64,000 nt of DNA from Leucosporidium creatinivorum (GCA_001600635.1 BCKL01000001.1:724808-788807), one strand, 5' to 3'; counted from the stretch's first letter, positions 46,709-58,794 are shown. Made by a program: numbers and translations. The notes: generated by a model from the sequence alone, not told the origin.

Positions 46709-49222
46709 TCAAGCCGCCGTTCCCGCCCAACCCCCTCGCTCAATCTGCAACAACGCGCTCTCTACCATGCCCTTTGCTGCAGCTCTTGAGGTGGGATCTG
46801 AGAAAGCGGGAAGGATCAGCGGAAGGCTCAAGAGAGAGTGACCAGTCGAAAGCGAGGCTGAAGGAAGCGCACCTTGACTCGCGATGCGTTCAAGCTCCGC
46901 TACAGATCGACTGGCGGGCTCGTCGGTGAATGCGAGACAGCGAAGACCTTCGAGCAGGCTGCGGAAGGTTCGAGGTCAGCAGCCGAGCTCACCTCGAGGT
47001 CTTGGGAGAGGCGAGCTTACGCTTCCGATTGCGCCGAGGTCAAGTCGGCCACCTGCGCCTGGAGGGTGACGCCGCAGTCTTGGAGGTTGGCGATGAGGTT
47101 GTTGACGAGCCATACAGAGTCGAGATTCTGTAGCGAGGAGAGGAGAGCGACATGAGTGCGTTGTACAGGAGAGACAAGGCTCGGCGAACTGAGCTCGGCG
47201 CTTCCTAGCCGAGACGAGGCCATATGTCCGCAAAGCTAGAATGGGCCTACCTTTGCAGGAGCCATGTTGAGCGACTATGAGTTGGAGCATTGTCAGCTGG
47301 GCACGATGGAGCGAAACGTCGAACTCACCAGCAGCAACCGAATCCCCTCCGCCAACCTCGGCGTGATCTTATGCAGCCTCTCCCTCTCCTTGACCAGCAG
47401 CTTCTCCCTCACATCCCAATCCAGAGCCGCATTAGCCCACAGCCTTCGATAGCAGATGATCTCGAGTCCGAGATAGCCGAGCTCGCGGGTCACGATCTGA
47501 ACGACGAGCAGGTTGTAATTCTTGTCCGCTGGTGACAGGTTGGTGAGCATCCTTGTGGTGAAGGCGACCAGAGTGTCGACCGTGTGCCATGTTTTGGGGA
47601 GGAGGATGTCGAGGGGTGTCGGAGAGATGAGGGCTTCTTGCAGCGCGGCATGGAGATGGGTCATCGTGGGAGGAACGTTGAAGGATTGAGGGTCGAGGGC
47701 GAAGATGGCGGAAACTTCGTCTTGCGAGGTCATCTCGGTGAGAGTGGGCGCGTTTGGGTCGGAGATGGTGAGGTATTCGGCGGTGGTGCTGCTCGGCAGA
47801 GATGGGAGAGGGCGAGGGAGTGATGTAGGGAGGACGGAACGAAGTGGCGAGGGAAGGCGAGAGGGAGGAGGAAGTGTGTGCAGGTGCAAGACGAGGGAGG
47901 GGATTGAGAGAGAGTCAGTTCAAGTCGGCGAAGCGAAGAGAGATCGTTCGACGAACAGCGCTGGTGCAACTCCCCACCTGAGTCCAAAGGGGTCAGCTCA
48001 CGCGCGAGAACCTAACAGTAGCCAAACAAGACTCACATCCCCGATACCATGTAATGCAGCGACGCCAGATCCGCCAAACAAGCCATAATCGGCCCGCTCG
48101 GAAGGCCCATCTCCTTCATCTCGGCCAGCAGCTCTACGCCAGCCTTGAGGCCTTCTCCGCTCGTCTTGTGCATCCAAGGGATCCGTCTTGCCGAAAAGGT
48201 GGACCAGATGACGAGGCAAGTGAGGACGATTCGTTCGATCTTCTCGTGGAGCGTGCTGCCCGCGCGGGCAACAAGGGCGTCGAAGAGGGTGGTGACCTGT
48301 CAAGGGGAGGTCAGCACTCGGTACAGTCTCTCGCGTGGCTGGAATCAGCACACTTGATCGTGCAGAGCGAGCATAACCCCGAGACGTCGAGCGCCGAGAG
48401 CCGAAAGGCGCGTCGACGAGTGAAAGGGGTAGTCGGCGAAGGCGGGGGCGTCCGAGGGACCGATGATGCCTGAGTGGTTACTGATCTTGGCTCCCTGAAA
48501 GAAGCAGAGCAAAGCGAGGAACTGGGTTCGGCGAAGGAGAGTCAGCTTCGCTTTGAGCGGGCGGAGCGAAGAAGCAGCTCACCTCGTCCTTCAGCAAATC
48601 ACTCGGCTCGGCGCGAGGGTCTTGGCTTCGTGTACGAAAGGCGGTGACGAGGGAGGAGGTGTCGACGATAGCGATTCCGGAAAGACCGGGGACGAGGTCG
48701 TGGGCGAAGCACACTGAGAGCGATACCGTCAGCAAGTCATGTATCGCTGGAATGGGAGCTCGACTCACAACTAATGCAATGATAGCTCAGCGAGATGCTG
48801 AGCTGGGTGTTGAGAAGAGCGGCGGTCGTCGAAGTGGGCGAGATCACCGACGAGTCCGAGGGGGTCGAAGGTGTAGAGTTGCGCAGAGAGGCGACCTTTG
48901 AAGTAGTCGTACTTGCGCCCGAGCATCTGTTGTACAGCAGCGAAAGGTCAGCTACCAAGGCGGATCCGACGCAGAGGTGGGGCCAAGCTCACTCGAGGTT
49001 CTGTCGCTGGCAGCGGTCGCATGCGCCTTGCCGGTCATTCGAATGCTCGTAGGTACACTTCTTCTTCTGCTCCGGCGAGGCGGTCAGCGGTTTAGCGGCT
49101 CGAAGCTAGCGAGAACTCACCAGCAAGGAGCACGCGGAGCAAGCCTTGATGCGCTTCGGCGCCAGAAATCGAGCGAGGTCTTGTTCCGGCGGCAGATCTG
49201 TAGCCTTCTCGTCGTTGACCAT
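46709..49222 (-). CDS. Zn2Cys6 fungal transcription factor
   Basis: The N-terminus, assembled from three exons, has the binuclear zinc cluster C-x2-C-x6-C ... C-x2-C-x6-C: CSACSLLKKKC and CDRCQRQNLEC, 11 residues apart, followed by VFGRKYDYFKGR. Such factors are fungus-specific and bind CGG-containing sites. The long middle resembles the fungal transcription-factor homology region (LCFAHDLVPGLSGIAIVDTS, VLTCLVIWSTFSARRIPWMH, GLKAGVELLAEMKEMGLPSG, LADLASLHYMVSGM), then DKNYNLLVVQIVTRELGYLG and LEIICYRRLWANAALDWDVR. The last two exons give ALLEGLRCLAFTDEP and a short end to TGA at 46709-46711. About 600 residues from some 12 exons. Its target genes cannot be told from sequence; none of its neighbours forms an obvious regulon. 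Start at ATG 49222 (MVNDEKATD) places the cluster near residue 30, usual for the family. Confidence 0.83.
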
Positions 49223-49790
49223 CCCAGCCAACAGCGAGCAGTGAGGAGGAGGAGGAGGAGAAGGAGGCTCGACGGCCGCGTTCCGAATTCTGAGCTCGGG
49301 CCACCGCTGAGCGAACAAGTCGAGTTTCGAAGTCGATCCGCCTCTTGCTTTCCTATAGTTCACCTCTGACTCACTCGACGTTACCGAACGTGCTACACAA
49401 GCAGGCGACGCATACGAGACTGGCTCAACCCCTTGGCGGGGGTTGTCGCTCAATAGGCGGAGGGAGAAGAGAACATAGCGTATCTCCGCACCGACAGGCC
49501 TCATTTACGGCTCGGAGCGGTCGTTTTTACTGTGGTACATTCTTTGTCTGTCACTGGAGGCGTTGTGGACGCCGGGGACGATGTAGAAGGAGCTGGGAGC
49601 AAGTTCAATGCACATTTTCCTCCCATTCAAACTCGTTACGAAGGCGGAGAGAGTTGCCAAGCGAGCAGGAGCATAATGTACGAGATGCGAAGATGATTCT
49701 TGACGGTCCCTCGGCGCTGGAAGATGGGTACAGCGAGCTCCGCGTCGCCTGCGAAGCGAGGTCGCCGAGTCCATTGCCTTCGCCGGCAGC
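49223..49790. other. Promoter of the Zn2Cys6 gene and 3' UTR of the UBA gene
   Basis: 568 bp without a supported gene. Minus-strand frames run upstream of ATG 49222 but look non-coding in composition. Confidence 0.5.
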
Positions 49791-50326
49791 TCACAGCAGC
49801 CCTACAACCCTGCCAACTCGGCCATCCTGTAGTCGAACCTTGACGCCCCTCGGGTGGTCTCCGCGAGTCAACACTTCCCCTACAGCGCCCTCGACAGTCC
49901 GCCCCGTCGGTTGATCTGCCTTCAAGATGATCTTGACGCGCACGCCTGGCAGCAGTAATCGCCGAGGTGGTGGCCGAGAGATAGAGTAGTGAGATGCGGA
50001 GGGATGGGACGCTGTACTGGCGGCTGGTGTTGAGGATGAGGAGAGCGGGAGCTGTGCGAAGGCGGAGGGAGGCGAGTCCGGGGCGCGCTCGCCTGTTGAG
50101 GGTGTGTAGCTCGTCTGGAGCAAGCTTTGAGGTGTCCAGTCTGCTCCCTCCTGCATAGCGCTACATCGTCAGCTTCTGCTACCTCTACAGCGAGCTCAAC
50201 GAAGCTCACCAAGAAACACCAGTCCGCCGCGACTTCCACCTCGTTGCCGTGCTCCTTGAGAGCAAAGATAGCCTTCTGCTTGGGTATCCCGAGCGCTAGC
50301 AAGCTCTGCAGCTCTGTCGAGGCCAT
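49791..50326 (-). CDS. UBA-domain protein fused to a YwbE-like DUF2196 domain
   Basis: Two exons. The first encodes a UBA fold (STELQSLLALGIPKQKAIFA, LKEHGNEVEVAADWCF), the three-helix ubiquitin-binding module; the second gives EGADWTPQSLL, a Ser/Pro-rich linker of about 55 residues, and a compact C-terminal domain: LLPGVRVKIILKADQPTGRT, VEGAVGEVLTRGDHPRGVKV, RLQDGRVGRVVGLL. This last part matches the pattern of the small bacterial YwbE family (DUF2196), also seen at the end of fungal UBA proteins. About 155-160 residues in all. The UBA part suggests ubiquitin binding; the function of DUF2196 is unknown. The intron sits between WCFL and EGADW (about 50207-50157), with a GTGAGC donor. Confidence 0.85.
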
Positions 50327-50637
50327 GCGCGCGAGTTGGAAAGGCGGGGAGATGAGAGGGTGTGCTGCTCGAGCTGGACGATGCTGAGGCGAGCTGGGGC
50401 TGCTGGAGAGGTGTAGCGTGGGTCGAGAGCAGCTTCAAGATTCTGTGGGCCGAGCCAGCGAGTCGAATCGAGTAGACGAGGTGAGATGGAAGAGGGAGAG
50501 CAGCGAGTGCCGTCATCTCGGTCGAAACAGCTTGGCTCCTTCGCCAAAGCTCGAGCTTCGCACAGAGCCTCTCAAGCTACAGTCGGAGCCCGAATCTAAC
50601 CTTGATGACCGCAATAGCACTGTCCAGAGCCCTATCC
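50327..50637. other. Promoter of the UBA gene and 3' UTR of the GH71 gene
   Basis: 311 bp, no gene seen. Confidence 0.5.
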
Positions 50638-53600
50638 TTACCGCCTCAGCCTCTCCTTCTCGCGGTCCCGATCATCCTGGTCCGAATCCTCGCTGGACGA
50701 GTCCCTCGAGGACGCTCCACCATGCTCACTATCTGAATCATCACTATCCAAACTATTTGTCCGTTTCCTCCGGCCCGCCGAAGGAGCTGTCGTCGTCGTC
50801 GCTGGCGTCGGTGCTTGGGGCGCCTTGTTAGACCCGCGCCGAATGACCAGGAAGACGATGAGGATGAGGACGGGGACCGCGGCGGCGATGGCCATCCACC
50901 AGTAGATCTGATAGATTCGTGAGAGCGGAGGAGAGTCAGCAATGCACGAGATGAGCGAGATGAGAAGCCCTGATCCGAAGCTCGGCGATGACTGCTCACC
51001 GGTCGAACCTTTCGCGGAGCGCACCTTCATTCCCATCCACTCGTTGCTAAGAGGAGAGCTCGAGCTCGACGCTGTCTCTGTGCTCGCGCCGGTCGGCTTA
51101 GCGCCCGAAGAAGTGGTGTCGGCCTTGTTTCCTGATCCCGACGACGCCGAAGCCGAAGAGGTCGATCCCGAGCCAGTGCTGGTGCTGGTGCTGTCCACCT
51201 TGGCGGCTACGGCCGTTCCGGCTCCTCGATCTGCCGTGATGGTCGTCATGGAGGTCTTGCTCGTCCCTGCAGCCACAGCGCCGGTGGTCAGCGGATCGGC
51301 GCGCGCCATGAGGGTGACCTGGGGCGAGACGGTACCGGCGGAGCCCATGTTGAAGAGGGTGCTGCAGTCGGGAAGAGGATCGTCGGCTCGGTGAGCTGCG
51401 AGAAGCGGGAGGAAGGAGAGCCGAGATGAGCTGCACTCACGAAGCGTCGGCTTCGGCGGGCAGGACGTAGCAGTGGTAGTTCTAAGAGCCAGCGAGTCAG
51501 CTACAGGTCTTTGAGAGCGAACAGCACTACTCACGAAGTTGTACTTCTCGATACTCGAGGCAATAGCGTCTCCCTTGCCCGAGAGGAGGGCCTTTCCGCT
51601 CGCATCGACCAGTTCCTGTAGGAAGCAAGAGCGGGATCAGTCTCAGTGGACGCTAAGCGAATACTGGCGAAGAAGAGCTCACTACCGACGTATCACCAGC
51701 CACTAAGGGGGCCTCGACGAGGTTGACTCCCTCGGAGACGGCGGTCGGCTCGCCGGCTTTTCCTCCGACTGCGAGCGGGAGGGGAGAATGTCAGCTCAAG
51801 CGTGGCGTCACGGAGCTTTAAAACGGTGTGCTCACCAGTGACGATGACCTTAGCGGCGGAAGAGCCCTTGGGGACGAGTACAGCGAGGTAGATGGAGTCG
51901 TCCATCGTGTCGGCCCCCTGTCCAAATCGAGCGCGAGGTCAGCTCAGCTCCGAATACGCGAGAACGAAAGCAACAAGCTCAGCCCCGAGAGCGCGAGAGA
52001 GATCAAGAGCGACGTACATCAGGCTTCGGGACCGAGTCGCCCGAGGCGACTAAACCCTTCGGATGAGGACGATAGTACCAGATGATCCCCTCGGTCTTGA
52101 TCTCGGGCGGCGCGCCGTTGACAAACCACGAGTTGTAGTACGCCGAGAGGGTGAGCATGGGTGTGTGGTCGAACTTGTCCGTCACGTAGCCCTCGGCGCC
52201 CGCAGGAATCCCCGAAGTCGACCGAATGGGGCCTCCGAGGTAGTGAGATTCACCGTAATCGTTCCAGGATAGTAGCTCAATGAATTGGGGCCCTGGGGAC
52301 ATGTTGATCAAGTCCATCTGTGGAAATGGGACCAAAATGGGCGAGAAACGAGCGAGTGAGCGCCAAATCCCGAGATCGAGCCGAAAAGGCGACGTACGTA
52401 GTGCTTGGGCAACAGGAAGTTGTTCGAGTTGTACACATAGTTGTTGCCGCTGTTTTGATGGACCTGGAGGAGTACAAGAGGCAAGGTTAGCTTCAAGTCG
52501 AGCGAGAAAGCGAGCTCGGCGCAGGACTGACCTGGAAGAAGGCGCCGACGGGGGCGAGCAGGTCCACTCCTGCGGCGGTGGCGGCGGTCATGTACTACAG
52601 AAACAGCTCGTCAGCTTTCAGTCGCAATGCGAGCAAGAGGAAAGCTCACCGACTTGGCCGTATCAAGCGACAAGTCGTCAGAAGATCCTTTGGCAGGCCA
52701 GGCCTCCCAGAACATCTGCGCGCCTCCCCAGGTATTGGACTTGACTTTCGAGACGTCGTTCCAGTCGGGCGCGAAGTAGACCTGTCGTCGCGACGAGAGT
52801 CAGCGATCGCCGAGACAGCGTGAGGAGAGGAAGGTCGACTCACATCCAGGGAAAGACCGCTCTTGACCTTCTCGAAGAGCTTTGTCCAGGCTGCGTTCGA
52901 GGCGTCGAAGGAGGAGGCGGCGTCGAGGTAGCGGCCGTCGATCTCGCCCGAGAAGGTCGAGATGAAAATCTTGGAGTTGTGCGTGACTGTGTGTGAGGAG
53001 AGGGGTCAGCAAAAGGCCATTCAGAGTAGGCTCTTCGATCTTTTGTAGCTTCGTGGACAGAAAGCGCGGCTAAAAGGGCGGAAGAGGAGGAGCAGACGAA
53101 GCTCACAGTGCGCCGACGACGATCCGAAAGGCTTGAGGTACTGGTCGTAGATCCAGTTCGATCCCTGGGCATTGCTGAAATAGACCTGTGTAGTGCGGAA
53201 GGGAGAACGGGGGGAAACCCCAGTCAGCTCGACCTCGCCGAGCTCGTTCGGCGACGGTCGATGAACTCACCATATCAAAGGAGAAGAACAGTTTAAAGCC
53301 GGTAGCTTCAGCCGCGGCGAACGCCTTGACCATTTGTGCTGTTAGTAGTCCGTATGCAAGATCAGCTCGAGCCGTCGTTGTTCGTCTTCGCCGAGCACCC
53401 GACTCACCCTGGTCTGTTGAATCATGCCCCACGTTCAGCGCAAAAGCAGCAATCCCAGCCGTCATGGCCATCTTCATATCCGCCTCATAATCCTGTTGAC
53501 TGTAATTCTGGAAGTCGCCCTGCAGATTTGTCCGGTCGAGTCCGGTCAATCTCCCGCTCGACTCCCTCGGCGGAGCGGACGACTCACCTGGACGACGTGG

Positions 53601-53680
53601 GCGAAGACGGCTTTGGGGCTTGCAGCGCGTGCTGTGGTACAGAAGAGAGCAGAGAGAAGGAGGAGCAGAGGTGCTAGCAT
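50638..53680 (-). CDS. GH71 alpha-1,3-glucanase (mutanase) with C-terminal membrane anchor
   Basis: Hydrolyses wall alpha-1,3-glucan. The signal peptide (MLAPLLLLLSALFCTTARA) is followed by the GH71 barrel across many exons: KAVFAHVVQ, DFQNYSQQDYEADMKMAMTA, GIAAFALNVGHDSTD, FKLFFSFDMVYFSN, KIFISTFSGEIDGRYL, YFAPDWNDVSKVKSNTWGG, MFWEAWPAKG, QFIELLSWNDYGESHYLG and YYNSWFVNGAPP. The FAPDW and WNDYGES motifs carry family acidic residues. The usual C-terminal beta region follows to NYHCYVLPAEADAS. Then comes a Thr/Ser-rich linker of about 100 residues, a membrane helix (WWMAIAAAVPVLILIVFLVI), a basic stop (RRGSNKAP) and an acidic, Ser-rich cytosolic tail ending ERLRR. Family members are normally secreted without an anchor. 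About 730 residues, some 14 exons. Frame is continuous across the junctions that add the anchor. Confidence 0.87.
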
Positions 53681-53885
53681 CTTCACTTCGGTCAACGAAG
53701 TGGTTGGGAGGAAGAAAAGAGACGAGCGAGGTCGCCTCCGAACTTCGAGGGAGACGTCCGAGGTCGAAGCTTGAAGCGCGGGGATGATCTCCTGAATCCC
53801 GGCGCTCTGGGTAGAAAAGATAAGGCTGAATATTCGAGCTGGTATGAGCTCTTTTGTGCATGCATGTAGGTTACGGATGATCTAT

Positions 53886-55401
53886 TTAGTTGGCGGCTTG
53901 GAACGCCTTCATGAACTCGACGAGCTGCTCGACTTGCTCGAGGGTGACGGCGTTGTAGATGGAGGTGCGGATGCCTGTAGCGAATCAAACGCTCGGTCAG
54001 CATCTCTCCATCAGGTCAAACCCCGACTCGCGGCAACTCACCTCCCACACTCCGATGCCCACCCACGCCCTTGATCCCCTTCTCACTCGCCTCGCTCACA
54101 AACTTCTTCTCCAGTGCCTCCCCTCCTGCAAGACGGAACGTAACGTTCATCCTACTCCTCACGTCCTTCTCCGCCGTGCCGAGGTAGAATCCCTCGGGCG
54201 CGTCGAGGAGCGAGTAGATGAGAGAGGACTTCTTGTCGGCGTAGAGGGAGAGGGGGGAGAGGGGAGGGGAACCGGAGGTGAGAGGGAGGGGAGGGGACTC
54301 GAGGAGGGAGCGCAGGACGAGGGAACAGATGTAGATCGTGAAGGTGGGGGGAGTGCTGGAGGGGAGAGCAGGGAGGTTAGCGGCGAGGCAGAAAGGGGGA
54401 GCCAAGGAGAGACAGACTTGAACATCGAATCGTTGGCGGCCATGTTCTTGTAGCTGAGCATGGAAGGAACGCGAGCGCCGCCGTAAGGAAGAGCAGCGTC
54501 GGGGTCGACTGTGGAAACGAAAGAGGTCAGCTCGGCGCTCCTCCCTCAGGCCCAAGCAATCCAAGCTCACCAATGAGATCCTCCCTGATGATGACGAGGG
54601 TAACACCAGAAGGACCGAGGTTCTTCTGAGCACCAGCGTAGATGATGCCATACTTGGAGACGTCGACGGGGCGGGAGAGGAAGTTGGACGACATGTCGCA
54701 GACGACGGGGACGTCCTTGTCAATCTTGTCGAAAGGGAACGCCTTGGGACCATCGGCGGGGAACTCGACACCATCGACCGTCTCGTTGTCGCAGTAGTAG
54801 ATGAAGGCGGGCTTCTTCTCGGTGGAAGGAGCCAGCTGCCATTCCGAGGCCTCGGGGATCGACTTGAACTTGCCCCCGCCGACCTTCTTGCCATCGACGA
54901 CCTTTGTAGTCTTGACGCCCATCCTCGCACCCTCCTCAGCAGCCTTGGCGGACCAGCTACCGGTCACAGCGTACTGCCCCTCGACCTCCTCCTCCGACTT
55001 GGTCTGGTTCTTAATCCTGTACCAAGCGACGAGGTTGAGTACCGTCGCGGCGAACTGGGTCAACCCCCCGCCCTGCATCCAGAGAACCTTGTAATTGTCG
55101 GGGATCTGGAGCAGTTGGCGCAGGTCCGCGTTCGCTTGGTGGATGACTCCTTCGAAGGCCTTTGAACGGTGAGAGATCTCGGCGATGCCCATCCCAGGGG
55201 TTTCAGGGTAAGAAAGAAGGGAGGAAGCCGCTGTGAGGAGGGCTGCTTGCGGTAGAGGGGAAGGCCCAGCATTGAGGTTGATCTGTTCAGAGAGAGAGAG
55301 AGAGAGAAGTCGCGGTTGCGTGCGAATGAGCTGCGAGTTGTAGGGCGATAGTATGGCTAATAGCTTACCGTCTCTTGACGCTGTTGAATGAGCTTATCCA
55401 T
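53886..55401 (-). CDS. SER1: Phosphoserine aminotransferase (SerC/SER1)
   Basis: PLP enzyme of the phosphorylated serine pathway: 3-phosphohydroxypyruvate plus glutamate gives O-phosphoserine and 2-oxoglutarate. ATG 55401 starts MDKLIQQRQETINLNAGPSP, then LPQAALLTAASSLLSYPETP, GMGIAEISHRSKAFEGVIHQ, VLWMQGGGLTQFAATVLNL (phosphate-binding loop), VTGSWSAKAAEEGARMG, FIYYCDNETVDGVEFP, VVCDMSSNFLSRPVDVSKYG and the PLP-lysine motif IIYAGAQKNLGPSGVTLVII. The end has PSMLSYKNMAANDSMF, PPTFTIYICSLVLRSLLE, RSRMNVTFRLAGGEALEKKF and GGHRSVGGIRTSIYNAVTLE. Full length of about 400 residues, close to yeast Ser1. Five introns. It shares a 156-bp divergent promoter with the AP-2 mu gene; TGAGTAA at 55404-55410 is one base off a Gcn4 site, a weak hint of amino-acid control. 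Confidence 0.94.
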
Positions 55402-55557
55402 CCTGAGTAACGACTTGGAGAGGTGCAGAACGAGTTGGCGGGAGAGAGACCTCTGTCCGAGCTTCGTCGCGCCCAAGTCGACGTCGACGAAGGGGAGGGG
55501 CGGATCAACTCTCTGACTTCGACTTGTACCTCTTCAGTTCGATTCCTGGGATACAGG
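55402..55557. promoter_or_regulatory. Bidirectional promoter, SER1 / AP-2 mu
   Basis: 156 bp between start codons. A G-rich element (GGGGAGGGGCGG, about 55491-55502) resembles stress-type C2H2 sites; TGAGTAA at 55404-55410 is a near Gcn4 site. Neither is proven. Confidence 0.4.
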
Positions 55558-58103
55558 ATGATCTCGGCATTGTAAGCTCAGCTCTACCGCTCTGCACCTC
55601 ATTAGCTAATCTTCTCACACTCCTCCCAGCTTCATCCTCAACCTCAAAGGCGAGGTGCTCATCTCTCGCCTCTTTCGGCCAGACTTAAAGTGAGCTTTTC
55701 GCTCCCTATATATCAAGCTACAACTCCCACTAACCCAGGCTCTACTGCACCTCATCAGACGCTCCATCTCGGACGTCTTCCGGATCCATGTCATCGCCAG
55801 CTCCACCCCGCCGACTTCCCCTCTCATCACCCTCGGCAACACCACCTTCTTCCACGTCCGTCATGGTGGACTGTGGCTCGTGGCTGTGTGCAAGAACGTG
55901 AGTTGTAGGAGAGCAGGAGCAGTAGCAGGCGAGACCGGGGGACGTGCTGGGCTGTTTGATGAGTTGAGCGGGGGTAGGAGGCGGGCGAGGCAAGCAGGAA
56001 GAGAGTGGGAGCTCTATACAGCTCCGGCTAAGGTGGGCGGAGCTGCTGGGACTCTCTGAGCCACTGCTCGAGCTCATCACGTCGCGTGCACGCACTCACT
56101 TCGCGGTGCTCGGTTGCGCCGTCTCATGCCGCTTCGATAGACTTTAGAACACTCAAACTGACCTTTAATACTCTCTACCATCTTACAGAACGCCAACGCC
56201 GCTCTCGTCTTCGAATTCGCCTACCGTTTCATCAACCTCGGTCGTTCGTACTTTGGCAAGCTGGACGAGGAGAGCGTCAAGAACAACTTTGTGTGCGTTG
56301 TCGCTCGCTCCATTGCTTTGTGCGATCAAACTGACCCTGTTTCCTGCTCTACAGACTCATCTACGAACTGCTGGACGGTACGCTCCGACACCGAGCTCCT
56401 TCCCAATCACCGAGCTGATCGCCGACCCCTTCCCATGCACAGAGATCCTCGATTTCGGCTACCCACAAAACTCGGAATCCGATACGCTCAAGATGTACAT
56501 CACGACCGAAGGCGTCAAGTCGGAGCAGGCAGTGGTGCGTCCATCTTTCGCACTGCTGTCGAGTTCGGTCCACGAGGCTGACCTCTATATTCGTTTCGCA
56601 GCGCGAGGAGTCGAGCAAGATTACCATCCAAGCTACTGGTGCTACTTCATGGCGAAGAAGCGATGTCAAGTACCGGAAGAACGAGGCGTTCGTGGATGTC
56701 GTCGAGACGGTCAATTTGTCGATGAGTTCCAAGGGTGAGTCGTGAGGCTTCATGGAGCGTAGGACACTGCTGACGAGCTGGCTTGAACTACAGGAACTGT
56801 TCTGAGGGCGGATGTGGACGGTCAGATCCTGATGAGGGCGTATTTGAGCGGAACGCCCGAGTGCAAGTTCGGCTTGAACGACAAGCTCGTCATCGACAAG
56901 TCGTGCGTTCCCTCTTCTTGTCTCTCCCTTCCTCTCTTCCTTTCCTCCCCTTCTCCGGAACCTGACCCTGCCACCGCTGGACTACAGTTCTAAGCCCGCC
57001 GCTGCCGGAGCAGTCGAAGCCTCCTCGGTCGAGCTCGACGATTGCCAGTTCCATCAGTGCGTCAAGCTGGGCAAGTTTGATAGCGATCGGACCATCTCGT
57101 TCATCCCGCCAGATGGAGAGTTTGAGTTGATGCGGTGAGTTGGGTCGTCTCTGAGGAGGTAGAGGGGCAGAGCGAGAGACGGGTGACTGACTTGACCCCC
57201 CCTCCCTCTTCGCTCTCTTCGCTACGCTGCTACTCCCTCCAACCTCCCCCTCTCACCGCTCGTCACACTCCATTCGCCCACATCACCTCTCCATCCCTCG
57301 CCATCCCCCCCTCGGCTCGCCCACTCGCCCCCCAGCTACCGCTCCACTACCAACGTGAACCTCCCATTCCGCGTCCAACCCATCGTCGAAGAGATCGGCA
57401 AATCCCGCGTCGACTACACCGTGCACGTCAAAGCCAACTTCCCGCCCAAGCTCAGCGCCAATAACGTCATCATCAAAATCCCGACGCCCCTCAATACTAC
57501 CAAGGTGGATTGTAAGGTCGCGATGGGCAAGGCCAAGTATGTGCCGGCGGAAAATGTGATTATTTGGAAGTGAGTTGCACTTCCCCCATCTCCCTCCTTC
57601 TCCTTCCTCCTCCTGCCTGGGTGGACGCTGACTCGGCGCTCGGCGTTCGAACAGGATCCCCCGCTTCCAAGGTCAAGCGGACACGACTTTCACTGCCGAG
57701 GCCTCTCTCTCTTCTGTCACCGTCCGCAAAGCCTGGTCCCGCCCCCCCATCTCTATCGACTTTCAGGTGCTCATGTTCACTGCCTCGGGCCTGTTGGTCA
57801 GGTTCTTGAAGGTGTTTGAGAAGGGCAATTATCAGAGCGTCAAGGTGAGTTTGGCTGATGGGTAGAGGGAGTACAGAGTAGCTGCTGAACCCTTTGTTTG
57901 ACTTGCTGTCGTGCAGTGGGTGCGATGTGAGTCCGGCGCCGAGCGAGCTGGCCGAGGGAGTAAGGCGAGAGACCGTAGCTGACCTCTTCCTTCCTTACAG
58001 ACCTCACAAAAGCCAACGGCACATACCTGATCAGGGTGAGCTGTCTCGCCTGTCCCTCTCATAGAACTCTCGACTGACTCTCACCTTCGCTCGGCAGATA
58101 TAA
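55558..58103 (+). CDS. APM4: AP-2 complex mu subunit (clathrin adaptor)
   Basis: Medium subunit of the plasma-membrane clathrin adaptor, which recognises tyrosine-type cargo signals in endocytosis. The N-terminal longin domain reads [20 protein letters not shown], then [73 protein letters not shown] and [20 protein letters not shown]. The mu homology domain follows: [130 protein letters not shown]. The end, [16 protein letters not shown], is the usual mu2 end. The [13 protein letters not shown] stretch and the IxGL-like start fit mu2 better than mu1 or mu3. About 430 residues; some ten introns, several splitting short exons near the end (TAA 58101-58103). Confidence 0.93.
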
Positions 58104-58794
58104 CCTCGGACCCTCGCCCTCTCTCCGGATTTCACCGCCTCCTGCTCTTGTATGTTCGTCTAGTATGCTGTCCCAACTTTTGCTCGATACCCCATCAGAT
58201 TGTCTCTCGAGTTCGAAAGCAGAAGGCGAGGAGGCGGGCAGCTTGCGAAGTCGACGGAGGAGAGCGCTGGGGCCCCCTTCTGCATGGGAGCAACCTTCTT
58301 GCGAGCCGTTGAGAGTGGGTGATGGAGCAGCATCATCAAAGTGATGTCGTACTACAGAATACAGGCGTGCTGCGACCGAAGCGAAGGCGCAAGGCAGGGA
58401 AAGCAGATGGCATTTAGAACCCCCCTCGGCTCGCGCCTCTTTCGGCGACGGCGGGAAGCACCGCAGACTGGCGGTCAATTAGGCTGCAGGTAGTAGTTGG
58501 AGCTCGGGCTTGAGATTGTCGCTTATACCACCGACCAAGTCGACCAGCCTTGCTGCCGCTTCGTCTCCTCCACCTCACGCTCGACCCCTTCCCCCTTCGC
58601 ACTTCGACTTCTCGCCTGCGCTCTCGCCGCCCTTCATCTCCGACTCCGCTACAGCAGGGGCTCGTGCATACAGTGCTGCACAACTCGACTACCCCTGCAC
58701 ACTTCCACCAGCACTCGATAGAAGAGCACCCTCTCTCCTCTCGCCCAAAGCCAGCCCCTCGCCGGGCTCTCTTCTCTCGGTCGGTCAGGAGAGG
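58104..58794. other. Intergenic and upstream region of the large Ser-rich gene
   Basis: 3' UTR of the AP-2 mu gene on the left. From about 58510 the frame of the next gene is already open with coding-like Ser/Pro/Ala content, but no ATG occurs in it before 58795, so it is taken as leader unless an upstream exon supplies a start. Confidence 0.4.
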
